In this document: positions 25,480-32,871 of the stretch, piece by piece | Layout of the letters: each line of letters starts with the position of its first letter | How positions within the stretch are numbered: the first letter of the stretch is position 1 | Assembly (NCBI RefSeq): GCF_900187455.1 | Contig: NZ_FYDX01000010.1 | Coordinates: 62,001-126,000, forward strand | Origin: Pseudomonas sp. Irchel 3E13 | GTDB lineage: Bacteria > Pseudomonadota > Gammaproteobacteria > Pseudomonadales > Pseudomonadaceae | Direction: 5' to 3' | DNA: 64,000 nucleotides | Made by a program: the position numbers and the translations under genes | Notes under the pieces: model-generated | The model's input: the letters and a program-made list of their open reading frames with translations, nothing else | Told to the model about the DNA's origin: nothing | Database searches by the model: none

Positions 25480-26709
25480 ATGGATTTCGCCTACTCACCC
25501 AAGGTCCAGGCCCTGCGCGAACGTGTCACCGCGTTTATGGACGCCTATGTCTATCCCGCTGAACCGGTGTTCGAGCAACAGGTCGCCGAGGGCGATCGCT
25601 GGCAACCGACCGCGATCATGGAAGAACTGAAGAACAAGGCCAAGGCCGAAGGTTTGTGGAACCTGTTCCTGCCCGAGTCGGAACTGGGCGCCGGGTTGAC
25701 CAACCTGGAGTACGCGCCGCTGGCGGAAATCATGGGCCGTTCGTTGCTGGGGCCGGAGCCGTTCAACTGCTCGGCGCCGGACACCGGCAACATGGAAGTG
25801 CTGGTGCGTTACGGCAGCGCCGAGCAGAAACGCCAGTGGCTGGAGCCGCTGCTGCGCGGTGATATTCGCTCGGCCTTCGCCATGACCGAGCCGGACGTCG
25901 CGTCGTCCGACGCCACCAACATGGCCGCCCGCGCTGTGCGCGATGGCGACGAGTGGGTCATCAATGGCCGCAAGTGGTGGACCTCCGGCGCCTGCGACCC
26001 GCGCTGCAAAGTGATGATCTTCATGGGCCTGAGCAATCCGGAAAACCCGCGTCACCAGCAGCACTCGATGATTCTCGTGCCGACCGACGCGCCCGGCGTG
26101 ACGATCGTCCGTCCGCTGCCGGTGTTCGGTTACGACGACGCGCCGCATGGTCACGCCGAAGTGCTGTTCGAGAACGTGCGCGTACCGTATGACAACGTGA
26201 TCCTCGGCGAGGGCCGTGGTTTCGAAATCGCCCAGGGCCGCCTTGGCCCGGGCCGTATCCACCACTGCATGCGTTCGATCGGCATGGCCGAGCGGGCACT
26301 GGAATTGATGTGCAAGCGCTCGGTGGAGCGCACCGCTTTCGGCCGGCCACTGGCGCGGTTGGGCGGCAACGTCGACAAGATCGCCGACTCGCGGATGGAG
26401 ATCGACATGGCCCGCCTGCTGACCCTGAAAGCGGCGTACATGATGGACCACGCGGGCAACAAGGTGGCCCGTAGCGAAATCGCCCAGATCAAGGTGGTGG
26501 CGCCGAACGTGGCGTTGAGGGTCATCGACCGGGCGATCCAGATTCACGGTGGTGCCGGGGTTTCCGCCGACTTCCCGCTGGCCTACATGTACGCCATGCA
26601 GCGCACCCTGCGCCTGGCCGACGGCCCGGATGAAGTACACCGGGCGGCGATCGGCAAGTACGAGATCGGCAAGTATGTGCCGAAGGAAATGCTGCGCGGC
26701 AGTCACTGA
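25480..26709 (+). CDS. Acyl-CoA dehydrogenase
   Basis: 409-residue flavoprotein of the ACAD family. FAMTEPDVASSDATNM near 131-147 is the FAD/substrate signature, WVINGRKWWTSGA follows near 158, and IQIHGGAGVSADFPLAYMYAMQRTLRLADGPDEVH near 350-385 is the C-terminal signature; the tail resembles ACAD10/11-type enzymes. It oxidises an acyl-CoA to the enoyl-CoA and passes electrons to ETF; chain preference is unknown. No other beta-oxidation gene is adjacent. Confidence 0.92.
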   Translation: MDFAYSPKVQALRERVTAFMDAYVYPAEPVFEQQVAEGDRWQPTAIMEELKNKAKAEGLWNLFLPESELGAGLTNLEYAPLAEIMGRSLLGPEPFNCSAPDTGNMEVLVRYGSAEQKRQWLEPLLRGDIRSAFAMTEPDVASSDATNMAARAVRDGDEWVINGRKWWTSGACDPRCKVMIFMGLSNPENPRHQQHSMILVPTDAPGVTIVRPLPVFGYDDAPHGHAEVLFENVRVPYDNVILGEGRGFEIAQGRLGPGRIHHCMRSIGMAERALELMCKRSVERTAFGRPLARLGGNVDKIADSRMEIDMARLLTLKAAYMMDHAGNKVARSEIAQIKVVAPNVALRVIDRAIQIHGGAGVSADFPLAYMYAMQRTLRLADGPDEVHRAAIGKYEIGKYVPKEMLRGSH

Positions 26710-26738
26710 TACGTTCAGCAAGTACTTGTCGCTCTGTT

Positions 26739-26810
26739 GGCCTTATCGCTGGCAAGCCAGCTTCCACACAGTCCAAAGCCTGTGGGCGCTGGCTTGCCAG
26801 CGATGAGGCC
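26739..26810. repeat. BIME: two REP elements in opposite orientation
   Basis: GGCCTTATCGCTGGCAAGCC at 26739-26758 and the inverse GGCTTGCCAGCGATGAGGCC at 26791-26810, the same family as the pair near 24.2 kb. It lies between the convergent dehydrogenase and terC-like genes. Confidence 0.9.
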
Positions 26811-26816
26811 ATATGT

Positions 26817-27812
26817 TCAATGCTCTTTCTGCGGCTCCTTCTCATCCCGCGTCTTGAACAGCGACAGCACCACCCCGCCCGCCAGCAGCCCGAACGTCAC
26901 CCCCAGCGACAACAACGCCGGAATCTTGCCGATGAACCCGTGCAGGAAAATCTTGCCGCCAATGAAGATCAGCACCAGCGCCAACGCGTACTTCAGGTAG
27001 ACAAACCGGTGCATCAACGCCGCCAGGGCGAAATACAACGCGCGCAGCCCGAGGATCGCGAAGATGTTCGAGGTGTAGACGATGAACGGGTCCTGGGTGA
27101 TGGAGAAGATCGCCGGCACGCTATCTACGGCGAACACCAGGTCGGCCAGTTCGATCAGCACCAGGGCAAGAAACAGCGGCGTGGCGTAGCGGATCGCCTT
27201 CGATTGCCCCGCCGGCACCAGGCGCACGAAGAAGCGCGCACCGTGCAACTGGTCGGTGACCCGCACATGCCTGCGGATGAATTTGATTAATGGATTGTTG
27301 GCCAGGTCCGGGTGCGACTCCTGGCGGCTGAACAGCATCTTCACCCCGGTGATCAGCAGGAACGCGCCGAAAATATAGAGGATCCAGTCGAACTCCTTCA
27401 CCAGCGCGCTACCGACGCCGATCATGATCGCCCGCAACACCACCACGCCGAGAATGCCCCAGAACAGCACGCGGTGCTGGTAACGCCGGGGGATGCCGAA
27501 AAAGCCGAAGATCATTGCCATGACGAACACGTTGTCCATCGACAGCGACTGTTCCACCAGCAATCCGGTGTAGAACTCCAGGGCACTCTGGGCGCCCAAT
27601 TCGTACCAGATCCAGCCGCCGAACATCACGCCCACGCTGAAATAGCCGGCATACAGCAGCAGGCTTTCGCGCATTTCGATTTCATGCTGGTCGCGGTGCA
27701 GCACCCCGAGGTCGAAGACCAGCAGGGCGATGACGATCACGATAAAGGCCAGCCAGAGCAGGCTGCTGGTGCCGAGGAATTCGGCGCTGAAAAAATCTTG
27801 CAGAGCTGTCAT
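26817..27812 (-). CDS. TerC/Alx family membrane protein
   Basis: 331 residues with about nine membrane helices. It carries the TerC hallmarks EQSLSMDNVFV near 87-97 and ELADLVFAVDSVPAIFSIT near 223-241, whose acidic residues are thought to bind metal. E. coli Alx, a close size match, exports Mn2+ and is controlled by a structured leader. The ATG is preceded by a strong GGAGGGG ribosome site that can be paired with an upstream complement (see the leader). Confidence 0.9.
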   Translation of the reverse strand: MTALQDFFSAEFLGTSSLLWLAFIVIVIALLVFDLGVLHRDQHEIEMRESLLLYAGYFSVGVMFGGWIWYELGAQSALEFYTGLLVEQSLSMDNVFVMAMIFGFFGIPRRYQHRVLFWGILGVVVLRAIMIGVGSALVKEFDWILYIFGAFLLITGVKMLFSRQESHPDLANNPLIKFIRRHVRVTDQLHGARFFVRLVPAGQSKAIRYATPLFLALVLIELADLVFAVDSVPAIFSITQDPFIVYTSNIFAILGLRALYFALAALMHRFVYLKYALALVLIFIGGKIFLHGFIGKIPALLSLGVTFGLLAGGVVLSLFKTRDEKEPQKEH

Positions 27813-27884
27813 GAGCCCCTCCCGATGTCGTAGTTGGCAAGCAACTGTGACTCCGACATGGCGGTTGGCGACCGTCAGAGGGGC
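27813..27884 (-). promoter_or_regulatory. Structured 5' leader of the terC-like gene that can hide the ribosome site
   Basis: Read on the minus strand, GCCCCTC (27884-27878) is complementary to GAGGGGC (27821-27815), which holds the ribosome site right before the ATG. Inside lie hairpin CGGT/ACCG (27874-27871 with 27865-27862), stem ATGTCG/CGACAT (27859-27854 with 27830-27825) and an inner AGTTG/CAACT hairpin (27846-27832). The result is a closed three-way junction sequestering the ribosome site. The conserved GGGGAGUA of the yybP-ykoY manganese riboswitch is not present. Confidence 0.5.
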
Positions 27885-27940
27885 CCGGCGTCACATGCTC
27901 TAGCCTAGTTGCCGGACACGGGGCGGGGCGGGCGAGAGCG

Positions 27941-27967
27941 TTACAAGGTCTTACAAGACTTTAAGAA
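27941..27967. promoter_or_regulatory. Tandem 10-bp-spaced repeats upstream of the terC-like gene
   Basis: TTACAAG at 27941-27947 and 27951-27957, followed in phase by the weaker TTAAGAA at 27961-27967. Three direct repeats at one helical turn resemble an OmpR-type response-regulator site. The regulator is unknown. Confidence 0.4.
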
Positions 27968-27990
27968 ATTTCCTTCAGCGCACCGTTCTT

Positions 27991-29295
27991 TCAATACACC
28001 CAGGCTTCAACCCGGCGATTGCGGATGCGGCCCTGGGTATCGGTGTTCGCCGCGACCGGCAATTCGGCGCCGAGGCCGATGACGTCGCGCAGGGTGACCT
28101 CGTGCCTGGCCAGTTCGCGGCGCACCGCCATTGCCCGCAGGCGCGACAACAGGTCGGCGCGGCGGGCGTCGTCCTTGGCGTCGCCGAAACCCACCAGCAC
28201 CACTTTGCCGTCGAGCTTGCGGTTCTGTCGCAGGTAGTCCGCCAGCCGCTCGATATCCCGCAGGGCCTTGTTGTCCAGGGTCGCGCTGCCTTCCTGGAAA
28301 CGGAAATTGACCGACAGCCGCCGCGCCTCGCTGAGCAGGTGGCGATAGCGCGGCGGCAGGTCGGCCTGGGGTGGTTCGCTGAGCGGGCGGACCTGCTGGG
28401 CGACGAAGCCGTTGCTGGCGACGATGGCCTGGCCGCGCGGGCTTTGGGTGAAGTCCAGCAGCGCCTTGGCCAGGGGATTGCGTTGCGTCGGCGGCAGGTA
28501 GAAATACAACCGCCGCGACAACGGATAGTCCTCGCTGGCGATCTGCTCGGCGCTCGGCAGCATGGCCCGCGAGGCCCCGTCGGCAACCGCCAGCACCCGC
28601 GCGCCGTGGACGGTGGTCAGGCTGCTGAAACCGATGGCTTGGCGGTCGTGGCGCACCGCTTCGGCCAACTGTTCGCCGGACTCGAAGCGCCGGGCGCTGC
28701 TGGCGAGGCGCTGGTGATGCGGGTCGAGCACCAGATTCTTGAAAGTTTCCCAAGTGCCGGAGCGGTCGTCGCGGGCATACAACTGGATCGGCCCGCCGCC
28801 GACGCCGAGTTCTTCCCAGGTGGCGATGCGCCCGGAGAAGACCCCGGCCAGTTGCTCGGTGGTCAGTTGCGGCAGCGGATTGTCCGGATGGACCAGCACC
28901 GCCACGCCGTCCAGGGCGATGACCTGCTCGGCGTCGGCGCCGGTCAGGTTGCCCAGGGCTTGGAGTTCCGCCTGTTCGCTGTCCTTGATCGGGCGTGAGG
29001 CGGCGGCGAGGTCGGCGCTGCCGTTTTTCAGTGCGATAAAACCGGTGCTGCTGCCGTGGGCGGCGATTTCCACCCGCTGCACCTGGCCGTTGTCGTCGCG
29101 GCCCTGCACGCGCACTTCATTGGCGACGTCCGACGGCAGGATCTCGACATTGCGCAGGCCACGTTCTTCCAGCAGGCCACGCACCAGCGCAGGCGCCAGC
29201 ACCGCGCCGATGGTGTTGGATCCCTGGATGCGCAGGGTGTCGGCGGCGGCAAGGGGCGCGAGCAGAATAAGGAGAAGGGCACAGGGGCGGATCAT
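27991..29295 (-). CDS. PstS-like phosphate-binding domain fused to OmpA domain
   Basis: 434 residues. A signal peptide (1-18) is followed by a PstS-like substrate-binding domain (LRIQGSNTIGAVLAPALVRGLL, GSADLAAASRPIKDSE, DDRSGTWETFKNLVL) to about 300, then an OmpA C-terminal peptidoglycan-binding domain from about 325 (VNFRFQEGSATLDNKALRDIERLADYLRQ; NRRVEAWVY at the end). The fusion would tether an anion-binding domain to the cell wall. No pst transport genes are nearby, so a sensing or scavenging role is possible; known relatives are uncharacterised. Confidence 0.88.
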   Translation of the reverse strand: MIRPCALLLILLAPLAAADTLRIQGSNTIGAVLAPALVRGLLEERGLRNVEILPSDVANEVRVQGRDDNGQVQRVEIAAHGSSTGFIALKNGSADLAAASRPIKDSEQAELQALGNLTGADAEQVIALDGVAVLVHPDNPLPQLTTEQLAGVFSGRIATWEELGVGGGPIQLYARDDRSGTWETFKNLVLDPHHQRLASSARRFESGEQLAEAVRHDRQAIGFSSLTTVHGARVLAVADGASRAMLPSAEQIASEDYPLSRRLYFYLPPTQRNPLAKALLDFTQSPRGQAIVASNGFVAQQVRPLSEPPQADLPPRYRHLLSEARRLSVNFRFQEGSATLDNKALRDIERLADYLRQNRKLDGKVVLVGFGDAKDDARRADLLSRLRAMAVRRELARHEVTLRDVIGLGAELPVAANTDTQGRIRNRRVEAWVY

Positions 29296-29401
29296 TGCCG
29301 GCGGAGACTCTGGAAACGAAGGTTTCGGCAGATTAAGACAGGCAGGTGACCGAAAGATGACAGGTGCGGCGGAGGCTGATCGCGAGCAGATGGCCCTTGT
29401 G

Positions 29402-29422
29402 GGGGACCGCCAGGCGGTCCCC
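29402..29422. terminator. Hairpin after xthA
   Basis: GGGGACCG and CGGTCCCC form an 8-bp stem with a 5-base loop between the xthA stop and the next gene on the minus strand. There is no T-run, so factor-independent termination is uncertain. Confidence 0.4.
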
Positions 29423-29429
29423 GGATCGA

Positions 29430-30242
29430 TCAGTTCAATTCAAGCCAGATCGGCGCGTGGTCGGAAGGCTTTTCCATCCCGCGCAACTCATAATCCACAC
29501 CTGCCGCCTTGACCCGCGGCAACAGCGCATGGGAGGTCAGGATCAGGTCGATGCGCAGGCCGCGCTTGGGCTGGTCTTCGAAGCCGCGGCTGCGGTAGTC
29601 GAACCAACTGAACTGGTCCACCACTTCCGGGTGCAGGTGGCGGAAGCTGTCGGTCAGGCCCCAGTTCTTCAGGCGGGCCATCCACTCGCGCTCTTCGGGC
29701 AGGAAGCTGCACTTGCCGGTCTTCAGCCAGCGCTTGGCGTTGTCGGCGCCGATGCCGATGTCGCAGTCTTCCGGCGAGATGTTCACGTCGCCCATCACCA
29801 CTACCGGCTGGTCGTTCTTGAACTGGGTTTCCAGCAGTGCCTGTAGGTCGCTGTAGAAGCGCTGCTTGGCCGGGAACTTGGTGGGGTGATCGCGGCTTTC
29901 ACCTTGTGGGAAGTAGCCGTTCATGATGGTGATCGGGTTGCCATTGTCGTCGGCGAACGTGCCCCAGATGAAACGGCGCTGGGCGTCTTCTTCGTCGGTC
30001 GAGAAGCCCTTGAACAGGCTCAGTGGCGGCTTGCGCGAGAGCAGGGCGACGCCGTAATGGCCTTTCTGTCCATGGAAATGAACGTGGTAGCCGAGGGCCT
30101 GGACGTCCGCCAGTGGGAACTGTTCGTCCGACACCTTGGTTTCCTGCAGGCCGATGACATCGGGCTGGTGCTTGTCGATCAACGCCGCCAATTGATGGGG
30201 CCGGGCGCGCAGGCCGTTGATGTTGAACGAGACGATCTTCAT
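29430..30242 (-). CDS. xthA: Exodeoxyribonuclease III
   Basis: 270 residues from the ATG at 30242 (MKIVSFNINGLRARP); the longer open frame upstream has no ribosome site. The EEP nuclease motifs are complete: IGLQETKV (catalytic Glu), GVALLSR, VVMGDVNISPEDCDIG (Asp/Asn), and the C-terminal GMEKPSDHAPIWLELN with the SDH general base. Repairs abasic sites and 3' blocks. Stands alone; divergent from the GNAT gene. Confidence 0.95.
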   Translation of the reverse strand: MKIVSFNINGLRARPHQLAALIDKHQPDVIGLQETKVSDEQFPLADVQALGYHVHFHGQKGHYGVALLSRKPPLSLFKGFSTDEEDAQRRFIWGTFADDNGNPITIMNGYFPQGESRDHPTKFPAKQRFYSDLQALLETQFKNDQPVVVMGDVNISPEDCDIGIGADNAKRWLKTGKCSFLPEEREWMARLKNWGLTDSFRHLHPEVVDQFSWFDYRSRGFEDQPKRGLRIDLILTSHALLPRVKAAGVDYELRGMEKPSDHAPIWLELN

Positions 30243-30411
30243 GGAAACAGGGTCCTGGGTAAAAGGCTGGATGCTAGCCGACATCGGCCTGGCCGGCCAG
30301 CGATGATGCCGTTGAAGCGGCTGTCTATACTCCAGCCCAACCAAGAAGGAACGTTGGCGTCGCCCGCATCTCAAAGAGCCATGCCCAACTGCCATCAGGA
30401 GAACCGTGACC

Positions 30412-31062
30412 ATGCCTGAATCGACCCCCGCGCCGGCCGAAGTCCGTCTACTCGACAGTGGCTACAGCCGCGAGGCACGTTCGCTGCTCTACCACGCCTA
30501 CCGCCACGAACCCACCTACGGTTACCTGTTTGAAGCCGAACGCGCCGGCTTCGACCAGCGCGTGCGGGCGCTGGTCCGCGAGCGGGTGCGTCAGCACTTC
30601 TATCAGGAGTTGCCGGCAATTGGCCTGCTGGTGGACGACCGCTTGATTGGCATCGCCCTGATCTCGCCGCCGGTACGCCGCCTGGGCGTCACCGACAGTT
30701 GGGCCTGGCGCATGCGCATGGTGTTGAGCGCCGGCTTCCGTTGCACCCGCCGCTACCTCGATTATCGCGCCGCGCTCATGGCCTGCCTGCCCGGCGACGC
30801 CGTGCATGTGCTGCCGCTGCTGGGCATTCATCCGCAGTTCCAGGGCAAGCACTACGGCGAGCAATTGCTGACGGCGGTCCACGACTGGTGCGCCGAGGAT
30901 GAAAATTCCCACGGCGTGGTGCTGGATACCGGCAACGAGCATTACCTGGCGTTCTACCAGCGCCAGGGCTACCAGGAGATTGGCGAAATCGCTGTGGGAC
31001 CGATCCGCGAGCATGTGTTTTTTCACCCGGGACCACAGCGGGTCGCACAGGAAAGTGCCTGA
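30412..31062 (+). CDS. GNAT family N-acetyltransferase
   Basis: 216 residues from the ATG at 30412, chosen over a GTG at 30406 for its better distance to GGAG. The acetyl-CoA-binding stretch LPLLGIHPQFQGKHYGEQLLTAVHDWC near 135-160 carries the GNAT Q/RxxGxG/A pattern (QGKHYG), and ENSHGVVLDTGNEHYLAFYQRQGYQEIGE is the usual C-terminal GNAT part. The substrate is unknown. It precedes tamA by about 66 bases on the same strand. Confidence 0.9.
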   Translation: MPESTPAPAEVRLLDSGYSREARSLLYHAYRHEPTYGYLFEAERAGFDQRVRALVRERVRQHFYQELPAIGLLVDDRLIGIALISPPVRRLGVTDSWAWRMRMVLSAGFRCTRRYLDYRAALMACLPGDAVHVLPLLGIHPQFQGKHYGEQLLTAVHDWCAEDENSHGVVLDTGNEHYLAFYQRQGYQEIGEIAVGPIREHVFFHPGPQRVAQESA

Positions 31063-31128
31063 CGCAGGCCCGATCCAGACGCCTTTCGGGTTCCAGCCAT
31101 TCGCCAGGCTCTGGTAGCATCCGCGCCT

Positions 31129-32871
31129 ATGACGTATTCAGGACGCTTCACCTGCGGTTTGATCCTGTGCCTGGCCAGCAGCTTCGCGGCGGCGGCACAG
31201 AGTGAGCTGGTTATCCGCATCAAACCCGCCAATAACGACCTCAAGGCCAATGTCGAGGGCTATATCGGTAGCCTCGGCGAGCGCGATGAAGAGGCGCTGC
31301 TGCGCTTCAGTCGCGGGGCCGAGGAACAGGCCCGCAAGGCCGCCCAGGCACTGGGCTACTACCAGGCACAGATCGAAAGCGAGGTGCTGCCACCGCGCGA
31401 CGATGACAAAGGCCCGCGCTTGCGCCTGACCATCGAGCCGGGCGAGCCGATCCGCCTGCGCGATGTCAGCGTGCGCATCGAAGGCCCGGCCAGCCAGCTC
31501 AAATCCTTCCGGGTCCCCGACAGCCGTGCCTTGCGCAGCGGCGAAGTGCTCAATCACGGTCACTACGAAGACGCCAAGCGGCTGATCCAGAACCAGGCGT
31601 CGCGCTACGGTTTCTTCAAGGGCCACTTCGTGCGCAACCGCCTGGCGGTGGACCCGGCTGCCGGGGTCGCGGATATCGAACTGGTCTACGACAGCGGCCC
31701 GCGCTACAGCCTGGGCCGGGTGCAGTTCGACGGCGATTCACCGTTCGACGAAGAGCTGCTGCAACGCATGGTGCCGTTCAAGGAAGGCACGCCCTACGAC
31801 TCCGAGTTGATCGCTGAACTGAACAACGCGCTGCAATCGAGCGGCTACTTCGAAGGCGTGCGGGTCGATGCCGCGCCGACCGCAGCAGTGGGCCAGAGCA
31901 TTCCGGTGGATGTCCAGGTGCAGACCCGCAAACCGCGGACCATGAGCCTGGGCCTCGGCTTCTCGACCGACGTCGGTCCGCGTGGCAAGGCCGGCTGGAC
32001 GCGCCACTGGGTCAACCCGCAAGGCCACAGCTACGGCATCGAAACCGAATTGTCGGCGCCGCGGCAGAACGTCGGCCTGTGGTACGACGTGCCCCTCGAC
32101 CCGCCGCTCACCGACAAGCTGCGCTATGCCGGCGGTTATCAATATGAAGAGATCGCCGGCACCGACACCCTCAGCAAGCTGCTGACCGTCGGCCCGGAAT
32201 GGCACAGCAAGTTGCCCAGCGGCTGGCAGCGGGTGATTTCGTTGAAATGGCAGCGCGAAGAATATCGCCTCGGCGACGACTCCGGCCTCAGCACCCTGTT
32301 GATGCCCGGCGTCAGCTACAGCTACCTGCGCAGCGACAACCGTATCGATCCGCACAATGGCTATCGCCTGCAATTCGATGTGCGGGTGGCCAAGGAAGGG
32401 TTGCTCTCGGACACCAACCTGGTCAACGGCACCGTGCTGGTCAAGGGCCTGACCACGCTGGCGCAGAACCACCGTTTCCTCGGCCGCGTGCAGTTCGGCG
32501 GCAGCGCTACCAACGGCTACAAATCGGTGCCGCCATCGCTGCGCTTCTTCGCCGGTGGCGACCAGAGCGTGCGCGGCTACGACTACCAGACCCTGTCACC
32601 GGAGAATGGCGACGGCGACCGCATCGGTGGCCGCTACATGGTTGCCGGCAGCGCCGAGTACCAGTACCAGATCGCCGACAAATGGCGGCTGGCGACCTTC
32701 GTCGACCAGGGCAACTCCTTCAACAATCTCGACTTCCCCAGCCTCAAGACCGGCGTCGGCTTCGGCGTGCGCTGGGTTTCGCCGGTGGGCCCACTGCGCC
32801 TGGACCTGGCCAAGGCGCTGGATGACGACGGCGGTATTCGTTTGCACTTCTCGATGGGGCCGGAGCTGTGA
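31129..32871 (+). CDS. tamA: Translocation and assembly module outer-membrane protein TamA
   Basis: 580 residues. A signal peptide to about 22 is followed by three POTRA domains to about 260 and an Omp85-type 16-stranded barrel; the Omp85 VRGY motif is seen in GGDQSVRGYDYQTL near 478, and the protein ends LHFSMGPEL. TamA works with TamB in the export and lipid transport functions of the TAM complex. The tamB GTG start overlaps its stop (GTGA), so the pair is translationally coupled. Confidence 0.95.
   Translation: MTYSGRFTCGLILCLASSFAAAAQSELVIRIKPANNDLKANVEGYIGSLGERDEEALLRFSRGAEEQARKAAQALGYYQAQIESEVLPPRDDDKGPRLRLTIEPGEPIRLRDVSVRIEGPASQLKSFRVPDSRALRSGEVLNHGHYEDAKRLIQNQASRYGFFKGHFVRNRLAVDPAAGVADIELVYDSGPRYSLGRVQFDGDSPFDEELLQRMVPFKEGTPYDSELIAELNNALQSSGYFEGVRVDAAPTAAVGQSIPVDVQVQTRKPRTMSLGLGFSTDVGPRGKAGWTRHWVNPQGHSYGIETELSAPRQNVGLWYDVPLDPPLTDKLRYAGGYQYEEIAGTDTLSKLLTVGPEWHSKLPSGWQRVISLKWQREEYRLGDDSGLSTLLMPGVSYSYLRSDNRIDPHNGYRLQFDVRVAKEGLLSDTNLVNGTVLVKGLTTLAQNHRFLGRVQFGGSATNGYKSVPPSLRFFAGGDQSVRGYDYQTLSPENGDGDRIGGRYMVAGSAEYQYQIADKWRLATFVDQGNSFNNLDFPSLKTGVGFGVRWVSPVGPLRLDLAKALDDDGGIRLHFSMGPEL

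Noticed and set aside
27813..27884. yybP-ykoY manganese riboswitch
   Set aside because: Attractive because of the Alx/TerC link, but the conserved GGGGAGUA core is absent; kept only as an unclassified leader.
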